A stretch of DNA of 64,000 nucleotides from Pseudomonas sp. 10-1B (GTDB taxonomy: Bacteria > Pseudomonadota > Gammaproteobacteria > Pseudomonadales > Pseudomonadaceae). Of the stretch, positions 28,377 through 35,885 are shown in pieces (positions within the stretch are counted from its first letter, which is position 1; each line of letters opens with the position of its first letter). Made by a program: the position numbers and the translations under genes. The notes beneath the pieces are model-generated. The model ran no database searches. It saw only the letters and a list, made by a program, of their open reading frames with translations, and was not told the DNA's origin. The stretch is from NCBI RefSeq assembly GCF_000935045.1, contig NZ_JYKS01000011.1, positions 168,805 to 232,804 on the forward strand, read 5' to 3'.

Positions 28377-29206
28377 GCGCCAAGCAGACGATGAACAAGA
28401 TCGAAGTCAAAAATGTCTTCAAGATATTCGGTGCTCGCGCCGAAGATGCCCTGAAATTGATCCGCCAGAAAAAAACCAAAGATCAGGTCCGGGCCGAAAC
28501 CGGCTGCGTGGTCGGGGTCAACAATCTGTCGTTGTCCATCGGCAGCGGTGAGATCTTCGTGATCATGGGGCTGTCGGGTTCTGGCAAGTCGACCCTGGTG
28601 CGTCACTTCAACCGCCTGATCGACCCGAGCAGCGGCGAGATACTGGTCGATGGCGAGGACATTCTGCAATACGACATGGAAGCCCTGCGCGAATTCCGCC
28701 GGCACAAGATCAGCATGGTGTTCCAGAGCTTCGGCCTGTTGCCACACCGCACCGTGCTGGACAACGTCGCTTACGGCCTGAAAGTCCGTGGCGAGAGCAA
28801 GGCCATGTGCGCCGAACGTGCCCTGCACTGGATCAACACCGTGGGCCTCAAGGGTTACGAAAAATCGTACCCGCACCAGTTGTCGGGCGGCATGCGTCAG
28901 CGCGTCGGCCTGGCCCGTGCTTTGGCTGCCGACACCGACATCATCCTCATGGACGAGGCCTTCAGTGCGCTCGACCCGCTGATTCGTACCGAAATGCAGG
29001 ACCAGTTGCTGGAACTGCAAAAAACCCTGCACAAGACCATCGTCTTCATCACTCACGACCTGGACGAAGCAGTGCGTATCGGCAACCGAATTGCCATTCT
29101 CAAGGACGGTCGCCTGATCCAGGTCGGCACGCCGAAAGAAATCCTCTACCAGCCTGCGGACGAATACGTAGATCGCTTCGTGCAGCGCCGCGTAGCTTCG
29201 CTTTAA
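28373..29206 (+). CDS. ABC importer ATPase, proline/betaine/histidine family
   Basis: A 277-residue ATPase with Walker [10 protein letters not shown], the Q-loop in [11 protein letters not shown], signature LSGGMRQRV, Walker B ILMDEAF and the switch His in FITHDLDEA. The N-terminal [15 protein letters not shown] segment is typical of the ProV/HutV group. Unlike full ProV there are no C-terminal CBS domains; the protein ends soon after RRVASL. Translationally coupled to the permease (ATGA). Confidence 0.95.
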   Translation: MSAKQTMNKIEVKNVFKIFGARAEDALKLIRQKKTKDQVRAETGCVVGVNNLSLSIGSGEIFVIMGLSGSGKSTLVRHFNRLIDPSSGEILVDGEDILQYDMEALREFRRHKISMVFQSFGLLPHRTVLDNVAYGLKVRGESKAMCAERALHWINTVGLKGYEKSYPHQLSGGMRQRVGLARALAADTDIILMDEAFSALDPLIRTEMQDQLLELQKTLHKTIVFITHDLDEAVRIGNRIAILKDGRLIQVGTPKEILYQPADEYVDRFVQRRVASL

Positions 29207-29218
29207 GGAGCCGGGTGT

Positions 29219-30742
29219 ATGTCGTTTGCCAAAAAAATCATCATCGCCGAGGCGCCAGTTCGTTGGCAGGACGTGGTGGCCGTGGCCCGGCATGGGGCGG
29301 AGCTTGAGCTGGCTCCATCGGCCTGGGCGCGAATCGAGAACGCCCAGGCGATTGTCCAGCGCATCGTTTCCAGCGGTGAACGCGCCTATGGCGTCAACAC
29401 CGGGCTTGGCGCCTTGTGCAATGTCTCGTTGCAGGACGAACAACTCAGCCGACTGTCGCACAACACCTTGCTTAGCCATGCCTGTGGCGTGGGTACAGTG
29501 CTATCAGACGAACAGACCCGAGCGATAATATGCGCGGCGATCATCAATTTCTGCCAGGGACGTTCCGGCCTTCAGCGCAAGGTGGTCGAAGCGCTGCTGA
29601 CCTTGCTCAACCAGCACATCACCCCGCAGGTCCCGAAACAGGGGTCGGTAGGGTATCTGACCCACATGGCCCATATCAGCATCAGCTTGCTGGGAGTCGG
29701 CCAGGTCAGCTATCGCGGCCAGATCGTGCCGGCACAGCAAGCCTTGGCCGAGATCGGCCTGGCGCCGGTCAAACTGGGTGCCAAGGATGGTCTGTGCCTG
29801 GTCAACGGTACCCCTTGCATGACCGGTCTGAGCTGCCTGTCTTTGGACGACGCCACTCGGTTGAGCCAATGGGCGGACGTTATCGGCGCCATGAGCTTCG
29901 AGGCCCTGCGCGGCCAACTCGATGCCTTCGACCCTGAAGTCATCGCGATGAAACCGCACCCTGGCATGCAGCGCGTGGGCAGCAACTTGCGGCGCCTGCT
30001 CGACGGCAGCGAAATCATTGCCAGCAGCCATGGCATTCGCACCCAGGACGCCTTGAGCATTCGCTCGATTCCGCAGGTTCATGGCGCCGCGCGCGATCAG
30101 TTGGAGCATGCTGCGCGGCAGATCGAAACCGAACTCAACTCCACGACCGACAACCCGATGTTGCTGGGCACACCCGAGTCGTATCGGGTGGTTTCCCAGG
30201 CGAATCCGCACGGCCAGTCCGTGGCCATGGCGGCCGACTTGCTGGCAATCGCCGTGGCCGAGATCGGGGCGATTGCCGAGCGTCGTATCGATCGCCTGAT
30301 CAACCCGTTGGTCAGCGGTTTGCCGGCCTTCCTGGTCAGTCAACCGGGTGTGAATTCGGGCATGATGATCGTCCAATACGTGGCCGCTTCACTGTGTGCA
30401 GAAAACCGTCAGCTGGCACAACCGGCAGTCATCGACAACTACGTCACCTCCGGTCTGCAGGAGGATCATCTGAGCATGGGCACCAATGCCGGGTTGAAGC
30501 TGCACCGCGCCCTGGAAAACTGTACGCAGATCCTCGCCATCGAATACCTGTTGGCGGCCCAGGCCTTCGAGTTCCTCAAGGAGCAGCGCTTTGGCGCAGG
30601 TACCAACGTTGCCTGGCGATTGTTGCGCGAACGAGTCCCGGCCTATGCCCAAGACCGTTGGCTGGCCCCGGATATCGCCAGCAGTGCATCGATCCTGAAG
30701 GATCCCGGCCTGCTTGGCGCTGCCTTCCCCGAGCTGCTATGA
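29219..30742 (+). CDS. Histidine ammonia-lyase-like protein lacking the MIO tripeptide
   Basis: A 507-residue protein with the full HAL/PAL fold and length. Retained active-site elements are Tyr in YGVNTGLG, His in LLSHACGVG, Asn in LVNGTP, Gln276 and Arg282 of TQDALSIRS, and QEDH near the C-terminus. Normal family members have GSVG-ASG-DLAPLAHM, where Ala-Ser-Gly cyclises to the MIO electrophile. Here it is GSVG145-Tyr146-LTHMAH, with exactly three residues missing and the remainder aligned. The catalytic Tyr (QDxYSxR) is Leu279, and the GNFHGEP Phe is Pro330. The frame is intact and downstream of the transporter (12 bp). Ordinary MIO ammonia-lyase chemistry seems impossible; a binding role or a different reaction is likely. 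Confidence 0.9.
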   Translation: MSFAKKIIIAEAPVRWQDVVAVARHGAELELAPSAWARIENAQAIVQRIVSSGERAYGVNTGLGALCNVSLQDEQLSRLSHNTLLSHACGVGTVLSDEQTRAIICAAIINFCQGRSGLQRKVVEALLTLLNQHITPQVPKQGSVGYLTHMAHISISLLGVGQVSYRGQIVPAQQALAEIGLAPVKLGAKDGLCLVNGTPCMTGLSCLSLDDATRLSQWADVIGAMSFEALRGQLDAFDPEVIAMKPHPGMQRVGSNLRRLLDGSEIIASSHGIRTQDALSIRSIPQVHGAARDQLEHAARQIETELNSTTDNPMLLGTPESYRVVSQANPHGQSVAMAADLLAIAVAEIGAIAERRIDRLINPLVSGLPAFLVSQPGVNSGMMIVQYVAASLCAENRQLAQPAVIDNYVTSGLQEDHLSMGTNAGLKLHRALENCTQILAIEYLLAAQAFEFLKEQRFGAGTNVAWRLLRERVPAYAQDRWLAPDIASSASILKDPGLLGAAFPELL

Positions 30743-30845
30743 CAATTGCACAACTCATTCAAACGCCGGCCATGATCCATTGGAATAGCCACAGACAAGT
30801 TGCAGGCTGAACACAATCCCTCTTTGAAACCCGGCCACCGCGCCC

Positions 30846-31073
30846 AATGCCAGTCAGTTAAGCAATTTGCGGCCCATCGCTGGCAAGCTCCCACAGGTAC
30901 CGCGCAGAGTTCAGAAATTGCGCGATCCCTGTAGGAGATCACCCAGCCCTGCAGGGCTGCGCTGTCGCGCAGAGAACAGGGGGCATTGTGGGAGCGGGCT
31001 TGTCCCGCGAAGCAGGCGACGCAATTTATGGCACCGGCTTTGCCGGTGTTCGCGGGACAAGCCCGCCCCACAC
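30846..31073. repeat. Composite repeat: AATGCCAGTCAGTTAAGC arm plus REP doublet
   Basis: The gene-poor stretch 30743-31277 holds this composite. It starts with AATGCCAGTCAGTTAAGC (30846-30863), also found at both ends of the 48482-48867 element. Then come GGCCCATCGCTGGCAAGCTC and a REP doublet from 30988 to 31073 with a TTGTCCCGC core. Only one of the two outer arms seen at 48 kb is present here. Confidence 0.8.
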
Positions 31074-31098
31074 AACCATAGTAAAATCAATAAGTTAA

Positions 31099-31269
31099 AG
31101 CTTTTTCTATGGAGATGGCTGGACACTGTTGTTCCATGAAGGTGTGACTTTACAGCTACGCAAATTGCAAGAAGCCGCCGCCCGGGCCGAGCAGAACGGC
31201 CCGCAAGGTTTTGAAAGCAACGCCAACGTGAAGCTGTTTCGGGCATTGAGCCATCTGATCATGGAGTAA
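31099..31269 (+). pseudogene. C-terminal gene fragment, unknown family
   Basis: An open frame of 56 codons without a good start, ending in a normal stop at 31267-31269. It reads FYGDGWTLLFHEGVTLQLRK, then LQEAAARAEQNGPQGFESNA and NVKLFRALSHLIME. The codon use and amphipathic helices look like real coding sequence. It starts immediately after REP sequence, which suggests the 5' part of a gene was removed there. I do not recognise the parent family. Confidence 0.4.
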
Positions 31270-31277
31270 GAACCCGG

Positions 31278-32030
31278 TCATTCTCGCTGTAGTCCACCAG
31301 GCAAGCGCGGTGCGCTGACGTCGGTTTGGCCGGTGGCCAGCAAGGCGCCACGAACAAACCCACTATGCAGCTGGCGCTCGACGTAATCGCGCACATAGGC
31401 AGCCGCATGCCGGCGGCCACGGGGCACTGCCATGGCCTGGCGGATCGCGGTGAATGCGCCATCCAGGACGCGGTAGCGCGCATCGCTGTCTGCCACTTTC
31501 TGCAGCGGCTGACGAACGCCAGCAGCAGCGTCCAGGCGTTGCTCGATGAACAGGTCGACGGCACCGGCGGAGGTGTCGGCCCGCACCAGTTCAGCATTCT
31601 CGAGGGTACGGCTCAGGTACAGGTCATAGGCGGCGCCTTTGCCGACGGCCAGGCGCAGGCAGGCCTGATCCAGTTCCTCAACGCGCTGGTACGGGGCGTC
31701 GTGGTTGACCAGGTAGGTACCTTCGATCAGCACATAGGGTTCGCTGAAGGCGATCTGCGCTTCACGAACCGGCTCAATGGCCAGGAAGGCCAGGTTCCAG
31801 GCGCCCTCCTCCAAGGCGGCGAACACCTTGCCGGCGGCGTCGAAGGTGCGCATTTCAATGCTGACGCCCAGTTCTTCGGCTAGAGCCTTGGCCAGAGCGA
31901 CCGAAACGCCCAGAGGTTCGCCGTCGGGGCCACGCTGGGCAAGGACCGGGTTGCCAAGGTTGATGGCGACCTGCAGGATGCCATTGGGAGCGAGTTCGGC
32001 CAGCACTTGCTGCGAGATTGCATTTGACAT
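31278..32030 (-). CDS. Amino-acid-type solute-binding protein without signal peptide
   Basis: A 250-residue protein of the SBP family 3 fold (LQVAINLGNPVLAQRGPDGE, GVSVALAKALAEELGV, FLAIEPVREAQIAFSEPYVL). The ATG at 32030 has GGA nine bases upstream; an ATG at 32042 is less well placed. Neither gives a signal peptide, and no permease or ATPase is nearby. It may be a cytoplasmic ligand-binding or enzyme-like derivative, for example cyclohexadienyl-dehydratase-like. It shares a strand with the OprD, MFS, lactonase and aconitase genes and may be the last gene of that group. Confidence 0.8.
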   Translation of the reverse strand: MSNAISQQVLAELAPNGILQVAINLGNPVLAQRGPDGEPLGVSVALAKALAEELGVSIEMRTFDAAGKVFAALEEGAWNLAFLAIEPVREAQIAFSEPYVLIEGTYLVNHDAPYQRVEELDQACLRLAVGKGAAYDLYLSRTLENAELVRADTSAGAVDLFIEQRLDAAAGVRQPLQKVADSDARYRVLDGAFTAIRQAMAVPRGRRHAAAYVRDYVERQLHSGFVRGALLATGQTDVSAPRLPGGLQRE

Positions 32031-32072
32031 GAGTTTTTCCATTGTCTGGGCGGGCTTGTCCGCGAATGGGCC

Positions 32073-33326
32073 TTACCAGATAGGCAAGGTGTAGGAAATG
32101 ATCAGGCGGTTCTCGTCGGCACCGCGAGCGAAGTTGGAACGGTACGCCGCATTACGCCAGCGGATGCCGACGTTTTTCAAGGGCCCGGCCTGGATCACAT
32201 AGGCGATATCGGTGTTGCGTTCCCATTCACGGCCTTCGCCTGCCAAGGTGGCGGCGTCAGCATGGTCGCCCTTGACGTAGCGGCTCATGAAGCTCAGGCC
32301 AGGGAGGCCCAGCGCGGCGAAGTCGTAGTCATAACGCAGTTGCCATGAACGTTCGCCTGGCTCGGCGAAGTCGTTGATCTGGATGTAGTTGGCCAGATAT
32401 GGATCGGTGCCGTTGAGGAACGGCATCGAGGTGTCGCCGTTCATCTTCTGCAGGCCCAGACCCAGCGAGTGGCCGCCCAGGCTGTAGGTGAACATCCCGC
32501 TCAGCGCGCCGCTATCGATGGCGCCGCCACGAGCCGCGCCGTTGTCATCGCTGAGCATGTAGCGCAGGTCGCTTTTGAGCTTGCCGGGCCCGACGCTCCA
32601 GACATGGTTGAGGCCGAAGAAGCTCTGTCGGTACACGTCCTGCAGCTGGGCATACTGGTAGCTCAGGGTCAGCTGCTTGCCGAACGCATAGTCTGCGCCG
32701 CCAACCCAATAGTCGTCGCCTTCAACCACTCCGGCGAAACGGCGGTTCTTGTTGTTCAGGGTGATCTTCGCAGCATCGGTGGAGTCGCGGTCGGTCATGC
32801 GGTTGAAGCGTGCGCCGGTGAGGGTCAGGCCATCGACCTCCTTGACCGTCAGCAAGCCGCCATCGAAGGTCTGCGGCAGGATGCGCCCGGTATTGGCTTG
32901 CACAGTCGGCAGCTTGGGAATCAGCGTGCCGTATTTCAGCTCGCTGTTGGAGACTTTGACCTTGGCGGTCAGGCCCAAGCGGCTGAATTCATCGGCGGCA
33001 CGACCATCGTCGTGGACAGGCAGCAGCCCAGAGCCGGCTCGGTCGGGGCTGGAGTCCAGCTTGAGGCCGAGCAGGCCCAGCACGTCGACACCAAAACCGA
33101 CCGTGCCAGGGGTGTAGCCGGAGCGGAAATCGAAGAGAAAGCCCTGGGCCCACTCCTCACGTTTCGACTGGCCGGCGCCATCGCGAAAGTCGCGGTTGAA
33201 ATAATAGTTCTGTAGTTGCAGGCTGCCTTTGCTGTCCTCGAAAAACCCTTCGGCACTGGCAGTGCCGGCGGCCAGGAAAAGCGACAGGGCGATCAGGGTA
33301 CGCAGGATATTCTTGTTGTTATGCAT
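32073..33326 (-). CDS. OprD-family outer-membrane porin
   Basis: A 417-residue OprD/OccK-type channel for small carboxylates or basic amino acids. It has a signal peptide (LIALSLFLAAGTASAEGF), the family opening FFEDSKGSLQLQNYYFNRDF and EWAQGFLFDFRSGYT, many beta strands, and the terminus LIISYTLPIW with an aromatic last residue. ATG 33326 directly precedes the signal peptide; an upstream ATG adds eight residues. Between the solute-binding-like gene and an anion MFS transporter, it probably admits the same acid. Confidence 0.93.
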   Translation of the reverse strand: MHNNKNILRTLIALSLFLAAGTASAEGFFEDSKGSLQLQNYYFNRDFRDGAGQSKREEWAQGFLFDFRSGYTPGTVGFGVDVLGLLGLKLDSSPDRAGSGLLPVHDDGRAADEFSRLGLTAKVKVSNSELKYGTLIPKLPTVQANTGRILPQTFDGGLLTVKEVDGLTLTGARFNRMTDRDSTDAAKITLNNKNRRFAGVVEGDDYWVGGADYAFGKQLTLSYQYAQLQDVYRQSFFGLNHVWSVGPGKLKSDLRYMLSDDNGAARGGAIDSGALSGMFTYSLGGHSLGLGLQKMNGDTSMPFLNGTDPYLANYIQINDFAEPGERSWQLRYDYDFAALGLPGLSFMSRYVKGDHADAATLAGEGREWERNTDIAYVIQAGPLKNVGIRWRNAAYRSNFARGADENRLIISYTLPIW

Positions 33327-33409
33327 CTGGCGGTTCCGTTTTTCGGGCAAGGGTTCGCCGGGCCTGGGCGAGATGCCAGGCCAGAGCGGGCGTGATTGAA
33401 GCGGGGAAA

Positions 33410-34726
33410 TCAGTGAGCGGAGGCGGCCAACGGTTGGCCCGGTTCCTTGTTGTGCACGCGCATGAACAGTGTCATCAGGAAAGCCACCAGCAACAGCGCG
33501 CTAAGGAACATCAACCCGGTAGCGGCGCTGCCACTCTCGCCTTTGACCACGCCAATCATCGACGGGCCGACGAAGCCGCCCAGGTTGCCGATGGAGTTGA
33601 TCACGGCGATCGACACGGCTGCAGTGGCGCGGTCCAGGAACAGTGTCGGCAGCGCCCAGAACGGCGACTTGAAGCTGTACAACCCGGACAGCGCGACACA
33701 GATCATCGCCATTGACGCCATCGCCCCCGGCAGCATGCCGGCACCGACCAGGCCGATGGCGGCCACCGCCAGTGGAATCGCCGAGTGCAGCTTGCGTTCA
33801 TTGCGCCGGTCGGAGCTACGCGACCAGATCACCATGGCCACGGTGGCCACAATGTACGGCAGCATGGCGATCAGGCCGATCTGGGTGTGGGTCAGATCGC
33901 TGGAGAAGCCCTTGATGATTTGCGGCATCCAGTAGCCGACGCCGAGGCTGCCGCACTGGTAGACGAAATAGATGAATGCCAGGTACAGAACCTTGGGGTT
34001 GATCATGGTCTTGAACACGCCCAGGCGCTTTACGTTCTTGCGGCTCTGGCGGTCGCGTTCGAGTTCGGCCAGCAGCCATTCTTTCTCGGCGTGGGTGAGC
34101 CATTTGGCCTGCTCGGGCTTGTCGGTCAGGAAGAAGAAGCAGGCCACTCCGAGGAACACGGCCGGCACCCCTTCGAGGAACAGCATCCAGCGCCATCCGC
34201 TCCAGTCCAGCCATTTGATGTTGTCCATGATCCAGGTGGAAAGCGGCGCACCGATGATGTAGCTGACCGGAATTGCGGCGGTGAACAGCGCGACAGTGGT
34301 CGCCAGCTCTTTGGAACGGAACCAGTAAGTCAGGTAGACGATCACGCCCGGGAAGAAGCCGGCCTCGGCCACCCCAAGGAAGAAGCGCAACACATACAGC
34401 TGGTTGGCAGTCTGGGCAAAGGCGGTAGCCGCCGCGATCAGGCCCCAGGTCACCAGGATCCGGGCAATCCACACTCGGGCGCCGTACTTGTTGAGCATGA
34501 CGTTGCTCGGCACTTCGAACAGGAAGTAGCCGATGAAGAAGATTCCGGAGATAAAGCCGAACGCCTCGCTGGTCAGGGCCAGCTCCTTGTTCATCTCCAG
34601 CGCCGCGTAGCCGATGTTGGCGCGGTCCAGGTAAGACACGATGTAGAGCAGGAACATGAAGGGGATGATGCGCAGGGTGACCTTGCGGACCGTAGCCTGT
34701 TCATCGACAGTCTTGTTGTTGTTCAT
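33410..34726 (-). CDS. MFS transporter, anion:cation symporter family
   Basis: A 438-residue 12-helix inner-membrane symporter of the ACS group (tartrate, glucarate, phthalate and hydroxyphenylacetate carriers). Features are IPFMFLLYIVSYLDRANIGY in TM1, the GVAEAGFFPGVIVYLTYWF motif and RWMLFLEGVPAVFLG. It lies next to OprD, lactonase and aconitase genes on one strand. A sugar acid or di/tricarboxylate substrate fits; the exact one is unknown. Confidence 0.92.
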   Translation of the reverse strand: MNNNKTVDEQATVRKVTLRIIPFMFLLYIVSYLDRANIGYAALEMNKELALTSEAFGFISGIFFIGYFLFEVPSNVMLNKYGARVWIARILVTWGLIAAATAFAQTANQLYVLRFFLGVAEAGFFPGVIVYLTYWFRSKELATTVALFTAAIPVSYIIGAPLSTWIMDNIKWLDWSGWRWMLFLEGVPAVFLGVACFFFLTDKPEQAKWLTHAEKEWLLAELERDRQSRKNVKRLGVFKTMINPKVLYLAFIYFVYQCGSLGVGYWMPQIIKGFSSDLTHTQIGLIAMLPYIVATVAMVIWSRSSDRRNERKLHSAIPLAVAAIGLVGAGMLPGAMASMAMICVALSGLYSFKSPFWALPTLFLDRATAAVSIAVINSIGNLGGFVGPSMIGVVKGESGSAATGLMFLSALLLVAFLMTLFMRVHNKEPGQPLAASAH

Positions 34727-34789
34727 GGCGACCTCACTGTGAAGCGGACCTTGGCCCGCCCCTTTTCATTGTTATCGGTACAACTGGTT

Positions 34790-35842
34790 TCAGGCAGAAA
34801 AAACCATGCAGACCGGACTGCCGGTCGACACCGAGAAGCCCGTCTTGCTCAAGCGTCCGTGCTGCGCATCGACAGCCAGGGCCACGATGCTGTCGCTGTC
34901 TTCATTCAGAGCGAAGACGAAGCGTTGATTGGGAGTCAGCGCGAAGAAGCGCGGTGTGCAGCCACCGCTCGGCGCCACGTCGACCAGTGACAGCAGGCCG
35001 CTGTGCAGGTCGATAGCGAACACCGCGATGCTGTCGTAACCCCGGTTGGAGGCATAGACGAAGCGCCCGTCGCGGCTAACTTCGATTTCCGAGGCGCGGC
35101 TGTTGCCGGTGTAGGTCGAGGGCAGCGACGACACCACCTGCAACGGCTGGAGTGCCCCGGTCCCGGTATCGAGGCGATAGCTGGTCACGCTGGAATCCAG
35201 CTCGTTGATCACGAACGCGTAGGGCGCAGCAGGGTGCAGCGCGATATGCCGCGGCCCGGCGCCTTCGCGGCTGGCCACGAACGGTTGCGCACACGGGTGC
35301 AGCCTGCCGTCGGCGAAACGGAAGCTGAACACCCGGTCCAGGCCCTTGTCGGGCACCAGCACGAACTGCCCGCTGACGTCGAACGGGTTGAAATGCGGCT
35401 TGGCGAAGGGCTGTTCAACCCGGTGCGGGCCCACCGGTCCTTCCAGCGACACCAATTGCGAGACATCGCCCAGGCGACCGTCAATTTCCACGTCCATCAC
35501 CGCCAGGGTGCCGGTGATGTGATTGGACACCACCAGGTGCCGTTCGCTCGGGTCCAACGCCAGGTGCACCGGGTTGCGCCCTTCGCAGCTGCGGGTATTG
35601 AGCAGGCTGAGGGTGCCGTCTTCGCGGTTCACGCAAAAAGCGCTGACTTCACCCAAGTCGCCGTGCACGGTGTACAAGCGGTCACCGGCGCGGTTCATGG
35701 CCAGGAACGATGGGTTGACCAGGTCGCCGACCACTTGGATACGCTCCAGGGTGCCGGCCTCCTGATCCACCTCATAAACTGTGATGCCGTCGCCCCGGGC
35801 GTTCCGCTCGCGGGTCGTACGTGATCCGACATAGGCATACAT
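34790..35842 (-). CDS. Lactonase family protein, seven-bladed propeller
   Basis: A 350-residue protein of the Pgl/YbhE-type lactonase family (cytoplasmic, no signal). Repeated blades include NPSFLAMNRAGDRLYTVHGD, NPVHLALDPSERHLVVSNH, FVYASNRGYDSIAVF and TPNQRFVFALNEDSDSIV. The family opens 6-phosphogluconolactone or carboxymuconolactone-type rings. Placed between a sugar-acid MFS carrier and an aconitase, it may hydrolyse a lactone formed from, or supplied with, the transported acid. Confidence 0.88.
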   Translation of the reverse strand: MYAYVGSRTTRERNARGDGITVYEVDQEAGTLERIQVVGDLVNPSFLAMNRAGDRLYTVHGDLGEVSAFCVNREDGTLSLLNTRSCEGRNPVHLALDPSERHLVVSNHITGTLAVMDVEIDGRLGDVSQLVSLEGPVGPHRVEQPFAKPHFNPFDVSGQFVLVPDKGLDRVFSFRFADGRLHPCAQPFVASREGAGPRHIALHPAAPYAFVINELDSSVTSYRLDTGTGALQPLQVVSSLPSTYTGNSRASEIEVSRDGRFVYASNRGYDSIAVFAIDLHSGLLSLVDVAPSGGCTPRFFALTPNQRFVFALNEDSDSIVALAVDAQHGRLSKTGFSVSTGSPVCMVFSA

Positions 35843-35885
35843 AATGTGGAGCTCTCCCGTTCTCAGGTTCGATTGAAAGCGGGGG

